NCBI GenBank assembly: GCA_907165135.1
Contig: OU015566.1
Location: 9,780,157-9,844,156, forward strand
Direction of reading: 5' to 3'
From: Oikopleura dioica
Taxonomy: Eukaryota; Chordata; Appendicularia; Copelata; Oikopleuridae
Length of the DNA: 64,000 bases
A program made the position numbers and the translations under genes. This document shows, in pieces, positions 54,001-64,000 of this stretch (position 1 is its first letter; the number at the start of each line of letters is the position of its first letter). The notes beneath the pieces were generated by a model, which was not told where the DNA came from, ran no database searches, and saw only the letters and a list, made by a program, of their open reading frames with translations.

Positions 54001-56049
54001 GATACGGGTGGAGTTCTTCTGCTTATAAGTACAGGCGGAGTCTTTCTAGCAGAAGACTGTCTTCTACTGACGGGCGGAGTCCTAGCGGATAATTTCGGGA
54101 GCACGATTTCGGGAACGTAAATATCTTGTTCATAAAGAGCGTCGTAGATTCTACTCGTTCTCAGAACAGAGTCACAGTCTGTCTGAAAACCATCAGTTTC
54201 TACGTCCGCGTCCATTTCCTCGCTTGGCGAGAGCTCCGAGTATGTTCCATTGTCATTTTCAAGAATCCAGTCGAGGTCACTGTCTATCGTGTATCGCTTC
54301 GTCACTTCGGATCGATTTAATTATTCTTATGATCTTCAAGTTTGTACCTTTTTTGAAGCTCATTTTTTAAAACTAATTTTTTAACTTCAGTCAACAATTT
54401 ACAGTCAAAGAGCTTCTAGAAGCAACAAATAACCGTTCAATTTCAGCTGCTGCAACGAATCTACACAAACAAGACTTCTTCACAAAGTACCTGCTCAAGG
54501 ACTTGCCCAACTCAACGCAGCCAATTCTCACTACATCACTATTTTTACATGTTGCCGAAAAGTTCAAAGAAAACACATCCTTTTGCCGACAAATTTTGGA
54601 AGTAGCGGTCGAGCGAATTGATCAGGATGACGACAGACAGAGCCAATTATGGAACAAGGTAACTTCTCACCCATATCATTGAGCTAGTTTTTATATCCAG
54701 GTTTTCAAATTACGACTTCAAGACGAAGATTACACTGGTGCTTACCGTGCCATGATTTCCAACACTGACATAGACTCGCAAAAGAACTGCCTTAGAACAT
54801 TCGTACTTCATCTATCTGATTCTGGCGACTTTGGACCTCTCGTAAACGTAAGGTCTTTTCCCTCTTCTCCCCTCAACCCATTTTCAGTCAGAATACAGCG
54901 GGCTGGAAAGTGAAATAGCACCCATTCTTGAAAACCGAGCATTGGCTGTTTCTCCCGACGATACTCGATATTTCGACCTTCTTTACGCCTTTTTAACCGT
55001 TCGGGAAAACTACAGAGGGGCTGCTAGAGCGAAATATTTGCAGTCTCAGCACATTGCTTCTGGATACGAAACTCTTGAACAGCTAGAGACTCGTGAAGCT
55101 TCCTTGCTAATTGGCATCAATTCGCTTTATTTAGTCCGCGTAAGTCAACCCACGAGCGATCTTGTAATAAGCCGCTTATTTACTTCAGAAAGAAGATCAG
55201 TGGGTTGCCACAGCTTCAATGAACGGCGTTCCCTGCCCAGTTAAATCGCCCAAACGAACACACGAGGGTGGCATGCGAGTGCCACTTTGCAAGGATACTG
55301 TGGTCACGAGCTTGGCGGATATGGAGAATGAATGCTTGCTCGTTCAAGCCCGCCTTTCGTTGAAAATGGACGATATCGGTACTTTCTAACAGGACTATTC
55401 TCTCTTTTTAACTGAAAAATTTGTAGATACGGCTGGATTAGACGCTGCAGAAGTAGCGTCTTTGATGGCGAAACAAGGAATGTACACCGAAGCTGGAAAC
55501 TTGCTCAAGGCTTTCAAGGAGCCAGCAGATGTAGCCGTCAAAATCTTGGCGAGCTCATATGCATGCAACATTTCACGGCCCGAAGCGGAAGGGTTGGAAA
55601 TGCAGCTAATCGGTAATCCTTCATTTTATCGATTTTTTTTTAAGAAAATAATTTTAGATTTGATAGAGGAATTCGAGTTGGGTGCAAATAGCACTCGACT
55701 TTATTACATCGCTTCCGAGGAAATTCTGAAAATTGGTCAGATGATCCCGCCAATTATGCTTGAAAATTACCGTGAACGTGATGCCACGGAGCTGGTTCGC
55801 CAAATGGCCAAATATGGCGAGTTGGACGAAGCCATCGACGGGGCCTGCTTCATTTTGGAAAAAGCGCAAACTCTCCTCGAGCGGAAAAAGTCGCTCGATG
55901 GCTTTTGGCTGCCAACGAATTTGATAGAGCAGCTGAACTCGTTCGCGAAGCTGCACAATCACGAACTCCACGAATTGCTCCAAAAGAGGATGGATGGATT
56001 TCTTCAGATATTAGAAAACAGTGTCAGGCAAAATGTTAACGCTAATTAG
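51060..56049 (+). CDS. NUP160: Nucleoporin 160
   Basis: Scaffold subunit of the Y-shaped Nup107-160 complex of the nuclear pore. Exon 1 (51060-51399) and the large exon from 51440 form an N-terminal beta-propeller (TADNQLRIWSSTGECLFTG), followed by helical repeats; diagnostic stretches are KAFDAVPEHITQKYVQSFLA and, further on, YFDLLYAFLTVRENYRGAAR and WLPTNLIEQLNSF. Distal exons run from 54405 to the stop at 56049. A 822-base intron (53583-54404) holds an antisense gene. The junction around 53165-53285 is unresolved: a 39-base intron (TCA|GTTCCT to TAAAG|AATTTA) reads on into ALADNDLNTALRRVA, but a one-base shift is then needed to enter MGGIEQIDAILISPN. Total is about 1390 residues versus 1436 in human. 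Confidence 0.93.
53886..54305 (-). CDS. Nested antisense gene, Ser/Pro/Arg-rich protein
   Basis: A 139-codon open frame lying wholly inside a NUP160 intron on the opposite strand. Starts MTKRYTIDSDLDWILEND with an acidic N-terminal half (YSELSPSEEMDADVETDG), then a basic C-terminal half made of repeated SxRxTPPVxxR units (about five, e.g. SARTPPVSRRQSSARKTPP) that look like proline-directed kinase sites. Ends DPLYHPGL. Family not recognised. The unusual length of the intron (822 bases among introns of about 45) supports a real resident gene. Confidence 0.6.
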   Translation of the reverse strand: MTKRYTIDSDLDWILENDNGTYSELSPSEEMDADVETDGFQTDCDSVLRTSRIYDALYEQDIYVPEIVLPKLSARTPPVSRRQSSARKTPPVLISRRTPPVSTRSPPLTRRTSSRRSVRRAAPGPSGANRNDPLYHPGL

Positions 56050-56286
56050 GAAAATTTTATTCTGCTCTCGACTGCCACATGATACAACAAAAAGATTCAT
56101 GAATAAAACGAGTGTCAAAAACTTAAATGATTAAAATCAATCAAAAACCTAGAATGCAAGTTTCGGACTTTTGATTTGATATCGGCGTTTCCTTGTTATT
56201 TATCATTTATTTAAAATAAGAGGTATGAAAAAGGGGTTATCGAAAAGGGTTTTATATAAACAGTGGTGAGATCATTTTCGAAATGT

Positions 56287-56760
56287 TCAAAAGTCGTTGC
56301 GATTCGGGCGGCGGGAAGGAAGACTTTTGTAGCCTCGCTGACTTCGGGAAAAGGCTTTGCCGCGCCGGGTGTTTTTCGGAGTAGCGGCGGTGGAGCGTGA
56401 GTTGTGCTCGCCAGGGACGTCGACGGGAACTTCTGTCGGGATAAATTCTTGCTGTTTTTGGGCAGTTTGTTCTCCTCTAAAATGAAGGGTTAGCGAACAC
56501 GCTTAGTGTAAGTGGGATTACCTTCTTCTGCGCTCCTTTTGACTTTTCCTAAATTTTGCCATTCCAAAAGTTTTCACCACTCCCTTTTGGTCAAAAGTAG
56601 GACTCTTCATCGCTGCTGGTGCAGTCTCAGTGGAATAGTTAGCTGAGGTTACTTTTTGGGGAGGATAATAAGTCGGGAGCCGCGTTACTCTTCGGATTTG
56701 AACTGCGTGAACATCTTCCTTCGTCATTGGCGCTCCGAAGCAGAACCAGTTCGATTTCAT
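56287..56760 (-). CDS. Unrecognised small basic protein
   Basis: Two exons on the minus strand joined by a 46-base GT-AG intron (about 56475-56521). Starts MKSNWFCFGAPMTKEDVHA, continues RRVTRLPTYYPPQKVTSAN and FGMAKFRKSQKERRRR, then GEQTAQKQQEFIPTEVPVDV and an Arg/Ser-rich end RRPNRNDF. About 145 residues, Arg/Lys-rich, without membrane segments or known domains. It is convergent with NUP160, whose stop lies 237 bases away. Confidence 0.6.
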
Positions 56761-56799
56761 ATTGCAGTTGCACTGAAGAAAATCTCTAGTTGAAATTCT

Positions 56800-58472
56800 A
56801 GCTCTTTTAGAAAATCCGAGTTCCGAGTTTTCTGGCGTCTTTCAAAAGTTTTCGCCTGAATGATTTCGGAGTGCCCCAGGCTGAGGTTGTAAAAAGGCTA
56901 AGATTTTTTAATGAAAAAAGAGGCCTGGGAAGATTTTATAAAGGATTTTAAAGCAGGTGCACCCAGAAGATGGCGACGCTACTACTAAGGTGACCGAATT
57001 GATAAGGATCATAAAGTCAGACAGGTGCGGTAATCTCAAGATTGGCACACTTCTGAGGAATTTTTAGGAATGAATCTAGGCCAGACGGAAGTTGCCGCAA
57101 CGTTCTCTGAAGTTTTAGATTTCTTACGATGTTTTCTATGAACCCCATTTTCAGTCGCTCTTTTCAATTTATTTGTGAGTAAAAAATTAATGCATACTCA
57201 AAGATAGAGTTACTTTGCTATCGCAATAATTATATATCGTAAAAACGTCATTATTATGTTTCTCTACTTATCGAAAAGGCTGAGCTTATATTTATACCAT
57301 TTTTTCTGAATCTCAAGCTTTCAAATCATCTAATTCTGATGATTCTCAGAGGATTTTCTTTCAAACATGACTTAAACTAACACCCTTATTCAGAAAAGCT
57401 CGTTAAAATACACACACGTACACTCGTAAATGTTGGTTCTTTTTACGCAAAAAAAATAAATAATTTGCTCGTCTTCTCTATTTGCCTTTGTATTTTAAAC
57501 TGTCCGAAAATTTTGTCCAACTTCTCTCTCTCCGGCTACTGAGGCTGGAACAATGCCTCCCCGGGTATTCATACAAGTGGGATTTACTCACAGTTTGCCG
57601 GGAATAAAAGTCTTCTAAGGGAACGTTATCTCTGACAAATCCGCCGTCGCAGCCGTTATTTTGATAACAAGAAATCTAATCTAATTAGCGTCTTTCTCAA
57701 GGAAAAAGACGGCCGAAGAAAAATGGGATAAAATTGCCGCTGAAATTGCGTTAGAATAAATATTTAACTGATTACGTCGGCCGAAGTGGCCATTGTATAA
57801 GACCTTGTCTTGTGATGCGCTTTATAAGAAAAGCTCCCATTCTGAAGGGCTTATTCATCTTGGACTAGATTGAAGCACGCCCTTGGGGGAACTTACTCAG
57901 ACATTAAAAATTCTTGTGACTCAAATTGAAGCTGATTTTTATATTATTTAAAATAAAAGTAGTACCTTTTTGGAGTTCTCTATTTCTGAGTGTGAGCTAA
58001 TAAAAGCCAGATTGACAATCCTCCTGACCTGATCTGGCTCAAAATCTATCAAAAAATCGAAAGCAACAATAAATCAAAGTCTGTGAGACGGGTCCCTAGC
58101 CTTTTTCTACAGCGTTATCTTCTGTTGGCTCGTTAGTTGGATCGAATCCATGTTAATATTGGAAAACACTTATCGCAATTCTTGTGACTCAGATGTCGTC
58201 TAGATTCTCATCCCTCCTTATTCTCCAGTGGAAACCTTTTTTGAAATTAGCTTGAAAAATAAAAGACTGGGTCATTATTTGGTTTTCTTGGGTGAGTAAA
58301 CGTTGCGCTCTATTCTCTTACGTTTATGCATTTTTTTCATGAGTCTTGAAAAAGTTTCCTGTCGTTGATTTTCACGAGAGAAATGGAGCGTTTTGAGTTG
58401 TAAGATCGATTTTGTAGCGTAAATTAAGACAGAAAAATGATCGAAATTTTCAGGGGCGAAAATATTCCGAAG
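56800..58472. other. Long intergenic interval
   Basis: About 1.7 kb without a supported gene, unusually long for this window. It separates a minus-strand gene from a plus-strand gene, so it holds divergent promoters. TTTTCAG at 58446-58452 is an acceptor just upstream of the FMO start. No repeat or RNA gene recognised. Confidence 0.4.
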
Positions 58473-59798
58473 ATGAACCATTTATCTCGAGTTGCTGTCA
58501 TCGGCGCAGGCGCTGGAGGACTTTGTACGGCTTCTCGATTCAAGCAGCTTGGGATTGAGAAGATCAAAATCTTTGAATCGGCTAGTCGACTTGGAGGAAC
58601 TTGGCGATATGTTGACGATCCAAATGATGACCCCTGCAGCTCCATGTACAAAAATCTACTTACAAATCTTCCGACAAAAGTGAGCTCCTCATTTTTCTTC
58701 TTGAAACTATTTTTAGGTCATGAATTATCCCGACTTTCCATTCCCAGAAGATACAGATGCATTTCCTTCGCACACTGTCATCTTAAAATACCTCAAAGAC
58801 TACGCAAAACGGCAGAATCTCTCTGAACATATTTCTTTCAACGATCCAGTAGAAAGCTGTTCATTTGAGAAGAAAGAATGCACCTGGAAAGTCAATGAAG
58901 AGAGCTTCGACTTCGTTGTTGTTGCGAATGGTCATTACACGAAGCCGTCTATTCCTGATATTTTCAAGAGTTCAAGCTTTCAAGGGCAAATAATGCATAC
59001 TCATTATTATCGTAAAGCCGAAAGTTTAGCGAGGAAGAATGTTCTTGTCATCGGACAAGGTCCTTCTGGGCAAGATATTTCTCTTGGTAAGTTCTTATGT
59101 GAAATTCTGAGTTTGAGCTCATTGTTAAAGATCTCCTCGGAATCGCAAACTCCGTTGCTCTTCTTGGACGGTCAGAAATAAAGGGAACTCCAGACTCGTT
59201 GAGAAAATTCATCGGTTGGGCTAAAGAAGTCAAACCAAATGGTGTCCTTACGAACAATGGAGACCTAATCGAGTGTGATTATATTCTGCTAGCAAGCGGG
59301 TACTGCTTCGATTTTCCGTTTTTGGAAGAAAATGTAATCGAGTACTCGCCATGCAGGAAGAAAATTCAACCACTGTATAAACAAATTATCCACTCTCACT
59401 TTCCATCATTGGCGTTTATTGGCATCCCTTGTACTATTGTTCCGTTTCCTCTGATGGATTGCCAAGGTACCTTCAAAAGCGGTAAAAATTCATTACAATA
59501 AATTTTAGCACAATGGCTGGGCCAAGTTTGGAAAGGAAATGTAACTCTGCCGCCGACAGAAGAAAGGCTCAAACAAGCGGCAATTATCCCTGGCATTGGA
59601 AGGCCCGAGATTGACCGCCATTTCCATAAAATGTCAAATGCCCAGTGGAAATATGACGATGACCTTGCTAACGAAGCAAATTTTGAACCGATTCCAAGGA
59701 GTATTCAAGACTTGTATACTCAAGTTTGGGGTGTTCGATCGGAAAAAGGCCCTGCGGTGTTTCGAAATGTCCAATATAAAGATTACTACGATTACTGA
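58473..59798 (+). CDS. Flavin-containing monooxygenase
   Basis: FAD- and NADPH-dependent oxygenase of soft nucleophiles (N and S atoms). The start MNHLSRVAVIGAG was chosen because a TTTTCAG acceptor lies just upstream. Motifs in order: FAD-binding GAGAGGLCTASRF, ASRLGGTWRYVDD, then after a GT-AG intron the family identifier FQGQIMHTHYYRKAE (about 58977), NADPH-binding VIGQGPSGQDISL (about 59045) and DYILLASGYCFDFPF (about 59280), which is like the ATG-containing motif of the family. Three short introns. Length is about 410 residues, shorter than vertebrate FMOs (about 530) because the C-terminal membrane anchor is missing, as in many invertebrate members. Which FMO paralogue it represents cannot be told. 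Confidence 0.9.
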
Positions 59799-59894
59799 TT
59801 CTACATTTTCTGTACTTTTGATTAAAAATATAGCATAATTAATTAACTAAATGAAGAATAAAGCTTTATTGCACTTGAGTTTGATCAATGATCA

Positions 59895-61477
59895 TCATAG
59901 TACGATTTGGTTTGAAATATTGTAGTTCAGTTTCTTAGCAGGCATAACGATCGAGTTTCGGACTACAAGCTCGTCAGCGAGGAAGGTATTCTTGCCCAGA
60001 ATTGTTGACGAGGGAATGAGTCGACCGGAAGAGTCGAATAGGCGGTCAGATTCTAATCTGGCGAATGGTTTATCTTGATGAATGTTAGAAGATTTATGAG
60101 CGCGATTTTTACCTGGATTTACGGCGGGCGGGGTCCCTTCAATTCGGCACCATTTTCCAATTTCGGAGTTCCATCCAATTACCGAGTCCATTATCAAGGT
60201 GTGTTCTGAATATTACTGTGAAGCAATCAAGTGTAAAAAGCATATAAAACAATGCCCCGCCTTAAAAATCATTATTGAAATTTCAAGAAATGTAACGCAA
60301 GATTAACAGGATCTTCACTCGTGGCTCCGAGGTACCTTTTATGTGACAATCTTCCAATACAATTGAATTCTTAATTCTTGTTCCTTTTTCAACAACTGCA
60401 CCGGCTCCAATCGTTACATTCGGGCCTAGTTTAGCTCCAGCATCGACAGTAGCAGTTGGATGAATAAAAACATCGCCGATGATGTTTTCGCCAGTTGAGA
60501 GGTTATTCATTCCAAGCAGGAAAAGAGATGAGGCAGAAATGGCAGAGGCAGCGGATTTGATTTGCACAAAAGGAGAAGTAGAAAGGAGACCAAAGAGCTC
60601 TTCGGAAGCACAAAGGGTAGGAAAAACATCGCGCTCGAGGGAAATGGGGCCGTGTGAAGAGGTTTTCTTGTAGATTGTCTATCAAAAAGTCAAAATATAA
60701 ATCGAACAAGAAAGACGCTCACCTTGAGGACTTCAAAAATAGACGTAGAAAACGCATAGATACCACAGCTAATTGTAGAAGTAACGCAATTTTCCGGCTT
60801 CTCGACGTAGTGCTCAACAACACCGGTTTCTTCGTTATTTCGGATAAAGATATTTCCATATTGTTTTGAAGACTCCATCTCAGAATTCACGCACAAGACT
60901 GTCGAATGTTTACCTCCTTCTTTATGCACCTTTTATTATAATTTTAAGAAGAAAGGGCAAAACTAAGTCGGTACCTTTTCGAGTTTATCAAGGGGGAAGA
61001 GTGAGCAAACATCGCAATTCATAAAGAAAATTGTACCATCTTCTCTTAGATTCTTTTGAATCTGATCTCTGAAGTGAAACAACCCTCCGGATGTGGACAA
61101 AGGTTCAAACTCGTAGAGATATCGTAGCGAAACATTTTCATCTTTACTCGTCTGCCTGATGAACTTCTCCATCTCGTCGACTAAAAAAGTGAGTATTCAC
61201 GAAGGTGAATCGATGTCTGCATATTTACCGGGATAAAATCCGAGGAGAAAGATTTCTGAGCATCCTGCCTTTTTGCAAGACCTTATCTGCTGCTGCAGTA
61301 AAGGAATCCCCCCAATTGGGAAGAGAGGCTTGGGAAGATCGATCGAGAGAGGGCGAAATCTTTTTCGGGGCTCAAAAACTTGTCAGTAATAAGAATTTTT
61401 GTGCTGATAATTGACCCTTGACTTGTTCCTTTATTAGGCCCACCGAGTAAAATGACGGCAACTGATTTTTCTGACAT
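59895..61477 (-). CDS. GMPPA: GDP-mannose pyrophosphorylase A (regulatory)
   Basis: Regulatory homologue of GDP-mannose pyrophosphorylase, which senses GDP-mannose and restrains GMPPB. Starts MSEKSVAVILLGGPNKGT. A 56-base intron (donor CAAGG|GTCAAT) leads to RPLSIDLPKPLFPIGGIPLL, then LYEFEPLSTSGGLFHFRDQI, FFMNCDVCSLFPLDKLEK, HYVEKPENCVTSTISCGIYA, VQIKSAASAISASSLFLL and the left-handed beta-helix region (IIGDVFIHPTATVDAGAKLG). The end is LVVRNSIVMPAKKLN and ISNQIVL, matching the human end. About 400 residues versus 420. Convergent with the FMO gene, 96 bases between stops. Confidence 0.93.
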
Positions 61478-61626
61478 TTTCTCTTTTTTAAAAATTCCTC
61501 GACAATAAGCGCTGGGAGAAGGCGGTTACGTAAGAGCGCGTGGGCTACGTGGAGGATGTTGAATGAGCACAGCACCTCAATGGGAGTTTGAGAACATGGA
61601 AGACTCACTTCTGCATTTACTGTATT

Positions 61627-61989
61627 TTATTGAAAGAGGAAGATAATCAGAATCAGAAAGGAAGCTGGAAGAGTGATTTTTGCATCTGCAGTTGTTGTAC
61701 AGTTGCCTTCGCAGTAATAAGTGGTTGTAGTTGTTGTTTTCTTAGTGGTTTTCTTGGTTGTTGTTGTTTTCTTCGTGGTTGTTGTTTTCTTCGTCGTTGT
61801 CTTGTTGGTTGTCTTCTTCGTAGTATTAGGCTTATTCGTCGGCTTTGGTTTTGGTTTGCTCGTTTTTCTCGGCGCTTTTGGTGTTGCACTAGGAATCTCC
61901 TCTGCATTTTGAACTTCAATGAGCCACGGTTCGTTGTGTTCTACTGCCTGGCAGGACAGAATGGCAAAGTAGAGAAGAAGATTCCGCAT
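61627..61989 (-). CDS. Thr/Lys-rich secreted or GPI-anchored protein
   Basis: Single frame of 120 codons. A signal peptide (MRNLLLYFAILSCQAVEH), a short acidic segment (NEPWLIEVQNAEEIPSATP), a Pro/Lys stretch, then about 45 residues of TTKK-type repeats, a small cysteine pair (YYCEGNCTTTA), and a hydrophobic C-terminal tail (ITLPASFLILIIFLFQ). A hydrophobic tail ending the protein after a small-residue region suggests GPI anchoring. The Thr repeats would be mucin-like O-glycosylation targets. No enzyme domain. No family recognised. Confidence 0.7.
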   Translation of the reverse strand: MRNLLLYFAILSCQAVEHNEPWLIEVQNAEEIPSATPKAPRKTSKPKPKPTNKPNTTKKTTNKTTTKKTTTTKKTTTTKKTTKKTTTTTTYYCEGNCTTTADAKITLPASFLILIIFLFQ

Positions 61990-62639
61990 TTGATTTTTTC
62001 TGTTCAGTATGGACTCAGAATGCTCTCAGTGGGTGCAAAAGACAAATTAATACTTGTGATTTGTTTGCAGAAGCTATCGTAGGAACGGAAAGTCGTCTGG
62101 AAACAAGGTGACTCAAACGACTGTAAATAAAATTTTGCGAAAATGAACTTATTAACTTTTGGAATCAATGCGATTTGCGTATTTTTTTCTTGAGAAGACG
62201 GAATAAGAGATATTAAAATTTACAAAGTTGTTTATTGAAAAAACAGAATATTTCAAGCTTTGTTAATTTAATATGAATTTTTGTTAAATCAGATTCTATT
62301 AAAATTAATAAGCAAAAGATGAATAACTCGCTGTTTTAAACAGCAAGTTCGGCTCTAGAATTTAGAGACGGCGAAACGCAATTGTGTACCTATCAGCTCG
62401 AAAATGTTTGTTAGTGCATTTTTTACGTTTCAAAATTTACTTTATTTTTTATGTCTCTCGCTTGAAAAAACTTTTTTTTTCTGTTTTTGTATGTACAGTT
62501 AATTACAGTGGAATTTTCGCTAGCGTTTTGGGGACATGAAGCGTATTGGGTTTGTACAAATGGAGAGGATTTTGCTGAGTATTGATGTTGTTGTTGTGTA
62601 GTGCTTGCTGTTGCTTCTTGTTTTGTTGTTGTTTCTGTT
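61990..62639. other. Intergenic, no gene supported
   Basis: AT-rich, between the Thr/Lys-rich gene and the kinase stop. A short minus-strand frame around 62423-62671 only continues the kinase's 3' flank in another frame. Nothing else recognised. Confidence 0.4.
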
Positions 62640-64000
62640 TTAGAAATCGTTGTCCCAACCAGAAGTTTCATCGGGTGGACCAGAGCTATCCGCGGAGAAG
62701 TCGTCGAATTGCGATGTATCGGACGGTCCGGTTATGTTCGGCTAAAGCGAAAATGTAAAAAGCGGCCTCGCAATTATTCTTTGTAATGTTTACACTGTAA
62801 AAGTGAGTGACTGTACCTTAATTGGTGATTCCATCAAGCCATATCGGAGCTTGCAAAAGTCGAAATCGCGTAAGAGATCGACCTCTCTAACTTCTTCGAT
62901 CCCTTCTCTTGCTCCTAGTCGTCTTTCTGGGTCTGAATAATAATTGTGAACTTTGCGTCTTGAATTGCTAATTGTCTACCTGGATGGCAGAGAAGACGAA
63001 TGAGTTCGGCGGCATTCGGGCTGATCTGGCTGGGGAACTCGACAGCGCGAATTCCGCGGTTCGTCATTTCGTATGTCGCTTCATCCTAGAACAATGTTAA
63101 TCTCCCCTTCTCTTGAGCGCATTTTTTAGAGCCTTTCAATTAAGAAAATCGCTATCTTACGGTGTTTCTCCGGAATGGAGATTTGCACGAAAGTAGCTCG
63201 AAAAGGAACACTCCGATCGACCAGAAATCGCTGCCAAAGCTGTGCGGTCGTTTATTTATCACTTCGGGGGCCATGTATCCTTAATAGCTTGTTAAGGACA
63301 TGATAATGGTGGGTGTCGTTCAGACCTGGAGTTCCGCAGAACGTTCTCGTTATCGCATTCTTGCTACTCATGCGCTTGGCGAAACCGAAATCGGCGAGCT
63401 TGACGTAGCCGCGTTCGTCGATCAGCATGTTTTCTGGCTTGACATCGCGATGTACGATCTGAAGGGTTTATTCAACACCTAAAACTCGCGGTTTGTTCTC
63501 TTACCAAAGATGAGTGAAGATAGTCCAGGGCCTCAAGAATACAGGAGACAGCAAATACGGATTTTGGTTCTTCGAGGGGACCACATCGTTTCATCAACGT
63601 AAATAGTTCTCCTCCAATCAATGCTTCTGTTAGGAGGTAGACGAACTTGTTGTCCTTGAAGGTCTTGAAAAGCTTGAGGATGAAGGGCGAGTCGATCGAA
63701 AGGAGAATTTCGCGTTCAGCCTGAAAATCAATTTGAGTACTTTTGCAGAATATTTTCGTGTAATCCTAAAAGTCCATTTACAAAGTATCTTTCTTACCTT
63801 GACATGTCGTCGCTGACCCGCTTGAACTACACGATGTTTGTTGATGCACTTTAGCGCGTAGTAATTGTTGTTGTTCCGCACAAGCTCAACGTGAGCATAT
63901 CCACCGCGTCCGAGGATTTGGAGGCGCTCCAAGGAGTCGATTTCCAGCTCAGAGAGACGGACTTTGTTGAGTTTTGTGATGACTCGTGCAGTTGTAGTGT
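62640..64000 (-). CDS. PRKG: cGMP-dependent protein kinase, C-terminal part
   Basis: AGC-family kinase domain; the N-terminal regulatory part lies beyond the right edge. In order: [19 protein letters not shown], glycine loop [13 protein letters not shown] lysine in [17 protein letters not shown]-type segment [20 protein letters not shown], catalytic loop [23 protein letters not shown], activation segment TFCGTPG joined by a 46-base intron to [13 protein letters not shown], and [18 protein letters not shown]. The last exon ends [14 protein letters not shown] and SGWDNDF, which closely parallels the vertebrate PKG end SPTDTSNFDSF and SGWDIDF; that tail separates it from PKA. Introns are about 45-75 bases, GT-AG. 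PKG1 or PKG2 type cannot be told without the N terminus. Confidence 0.93.

Noticed and set aside
61721-61912. Very hydrophobic Val/Phe-rich frame on the plus strand
   Set aside because: It is the complement of the Thr/Lys codon repeats of the minus-strand surface protein, not a membrane protein.
62423-62671. Gln/Thr-rich small protein downstream of the kinase
   Set aside because: Its start overlaps the last kinase exon in another frame; the rest is 3' flank.
1-64000. CRISPR arrays, bacterial operons, tRNA or rRNA genes
   Set aside because: No regularly spaced repeats, no cloverleaf-like box A/B pairs and no rRNA signatures were seen; gene structure is eukaryotic throughout.

Overview
The window reads as nuclear DNA of a very compact chordate genome, most likely a larvacean tunicate such as Oikopleura. 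The conserved proteins are animal-type: DNA polymerase epsilon, SUMO-activating enzyme subunit 2, COQ6, NUP160, GMPPA and a cGMP-dependent kinase. Many introns are only about 25-50 bases, some splice donors look non-GT (GC or GG), and several same-strand genes are 25-100 bases apart with a splice acceptor just before the downstream start codon, as expected for trans-spliced operons. The species is an inference; no marker here proves it.

Layout. 1-5.2 kb: two unrecognised minus-strand multi-exon genes flanking a 760-bp fold-back element. 5.6-17.6 kb: POLE on the plus strand, carrying three mobile elements: a 520-bp hAT-type MITE, a 376-bp MITE, and a 3.17-kb hAT transposon with its own transposase that landed exactly on an exon/intron junction. 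18.3-29.2 kb: an unrecognised secreted protein, then UBA2, whose third coding exon is split by a 6.5-kb Ty3/gypsy retrotransposon with LTRs that appear identical, and whose last intron holds a 575-bp fold-back element. 29.4-36.9 kb: a BTB-kelch gene, COQ6, ANKRD16, UQCRQ and PPP4R2, all plus strand and closely packed. 37.6-40 kb: a tandem pair of GDP-D-glucose phosphorylase (GDPGP1) genes 25 bases apart. 40.2-45.6 kb: coiled-coil and unknown genes. 46.7-48.5 kb: CFAP97. 49.2-56 kb: ATP synthase subunit g, a HIG1-domain gene, and NUP160 with an antisense gene nested in one intron. 56.3-64 kb: a small minus-strand gene, a flavin-containing monooxygenase, GMPPA, a Thr/Lys-rich surface-type protein, and the catalytic end of a cGMP-dependent kinase that runs off the right edge.

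Functionally, COQ6, UQCRQ, ATP5MG and the HIG1 gene all serve mitochondrial respiration. The COQ6-ANKRD16-UQCRQ-PPP4R2 run looks like one or two operons. The strongest observations are about mobile DNA: the hAT insertion that may be tolerated because its target-site duplication plus the first transposon bases recreate a GC splice donor, and the very young retrotransposon that breaks an essential gene in this haplotype. Several conserved genes need one-base frame corrections, two of them in T runs, so some apparent damage may be sequence error.
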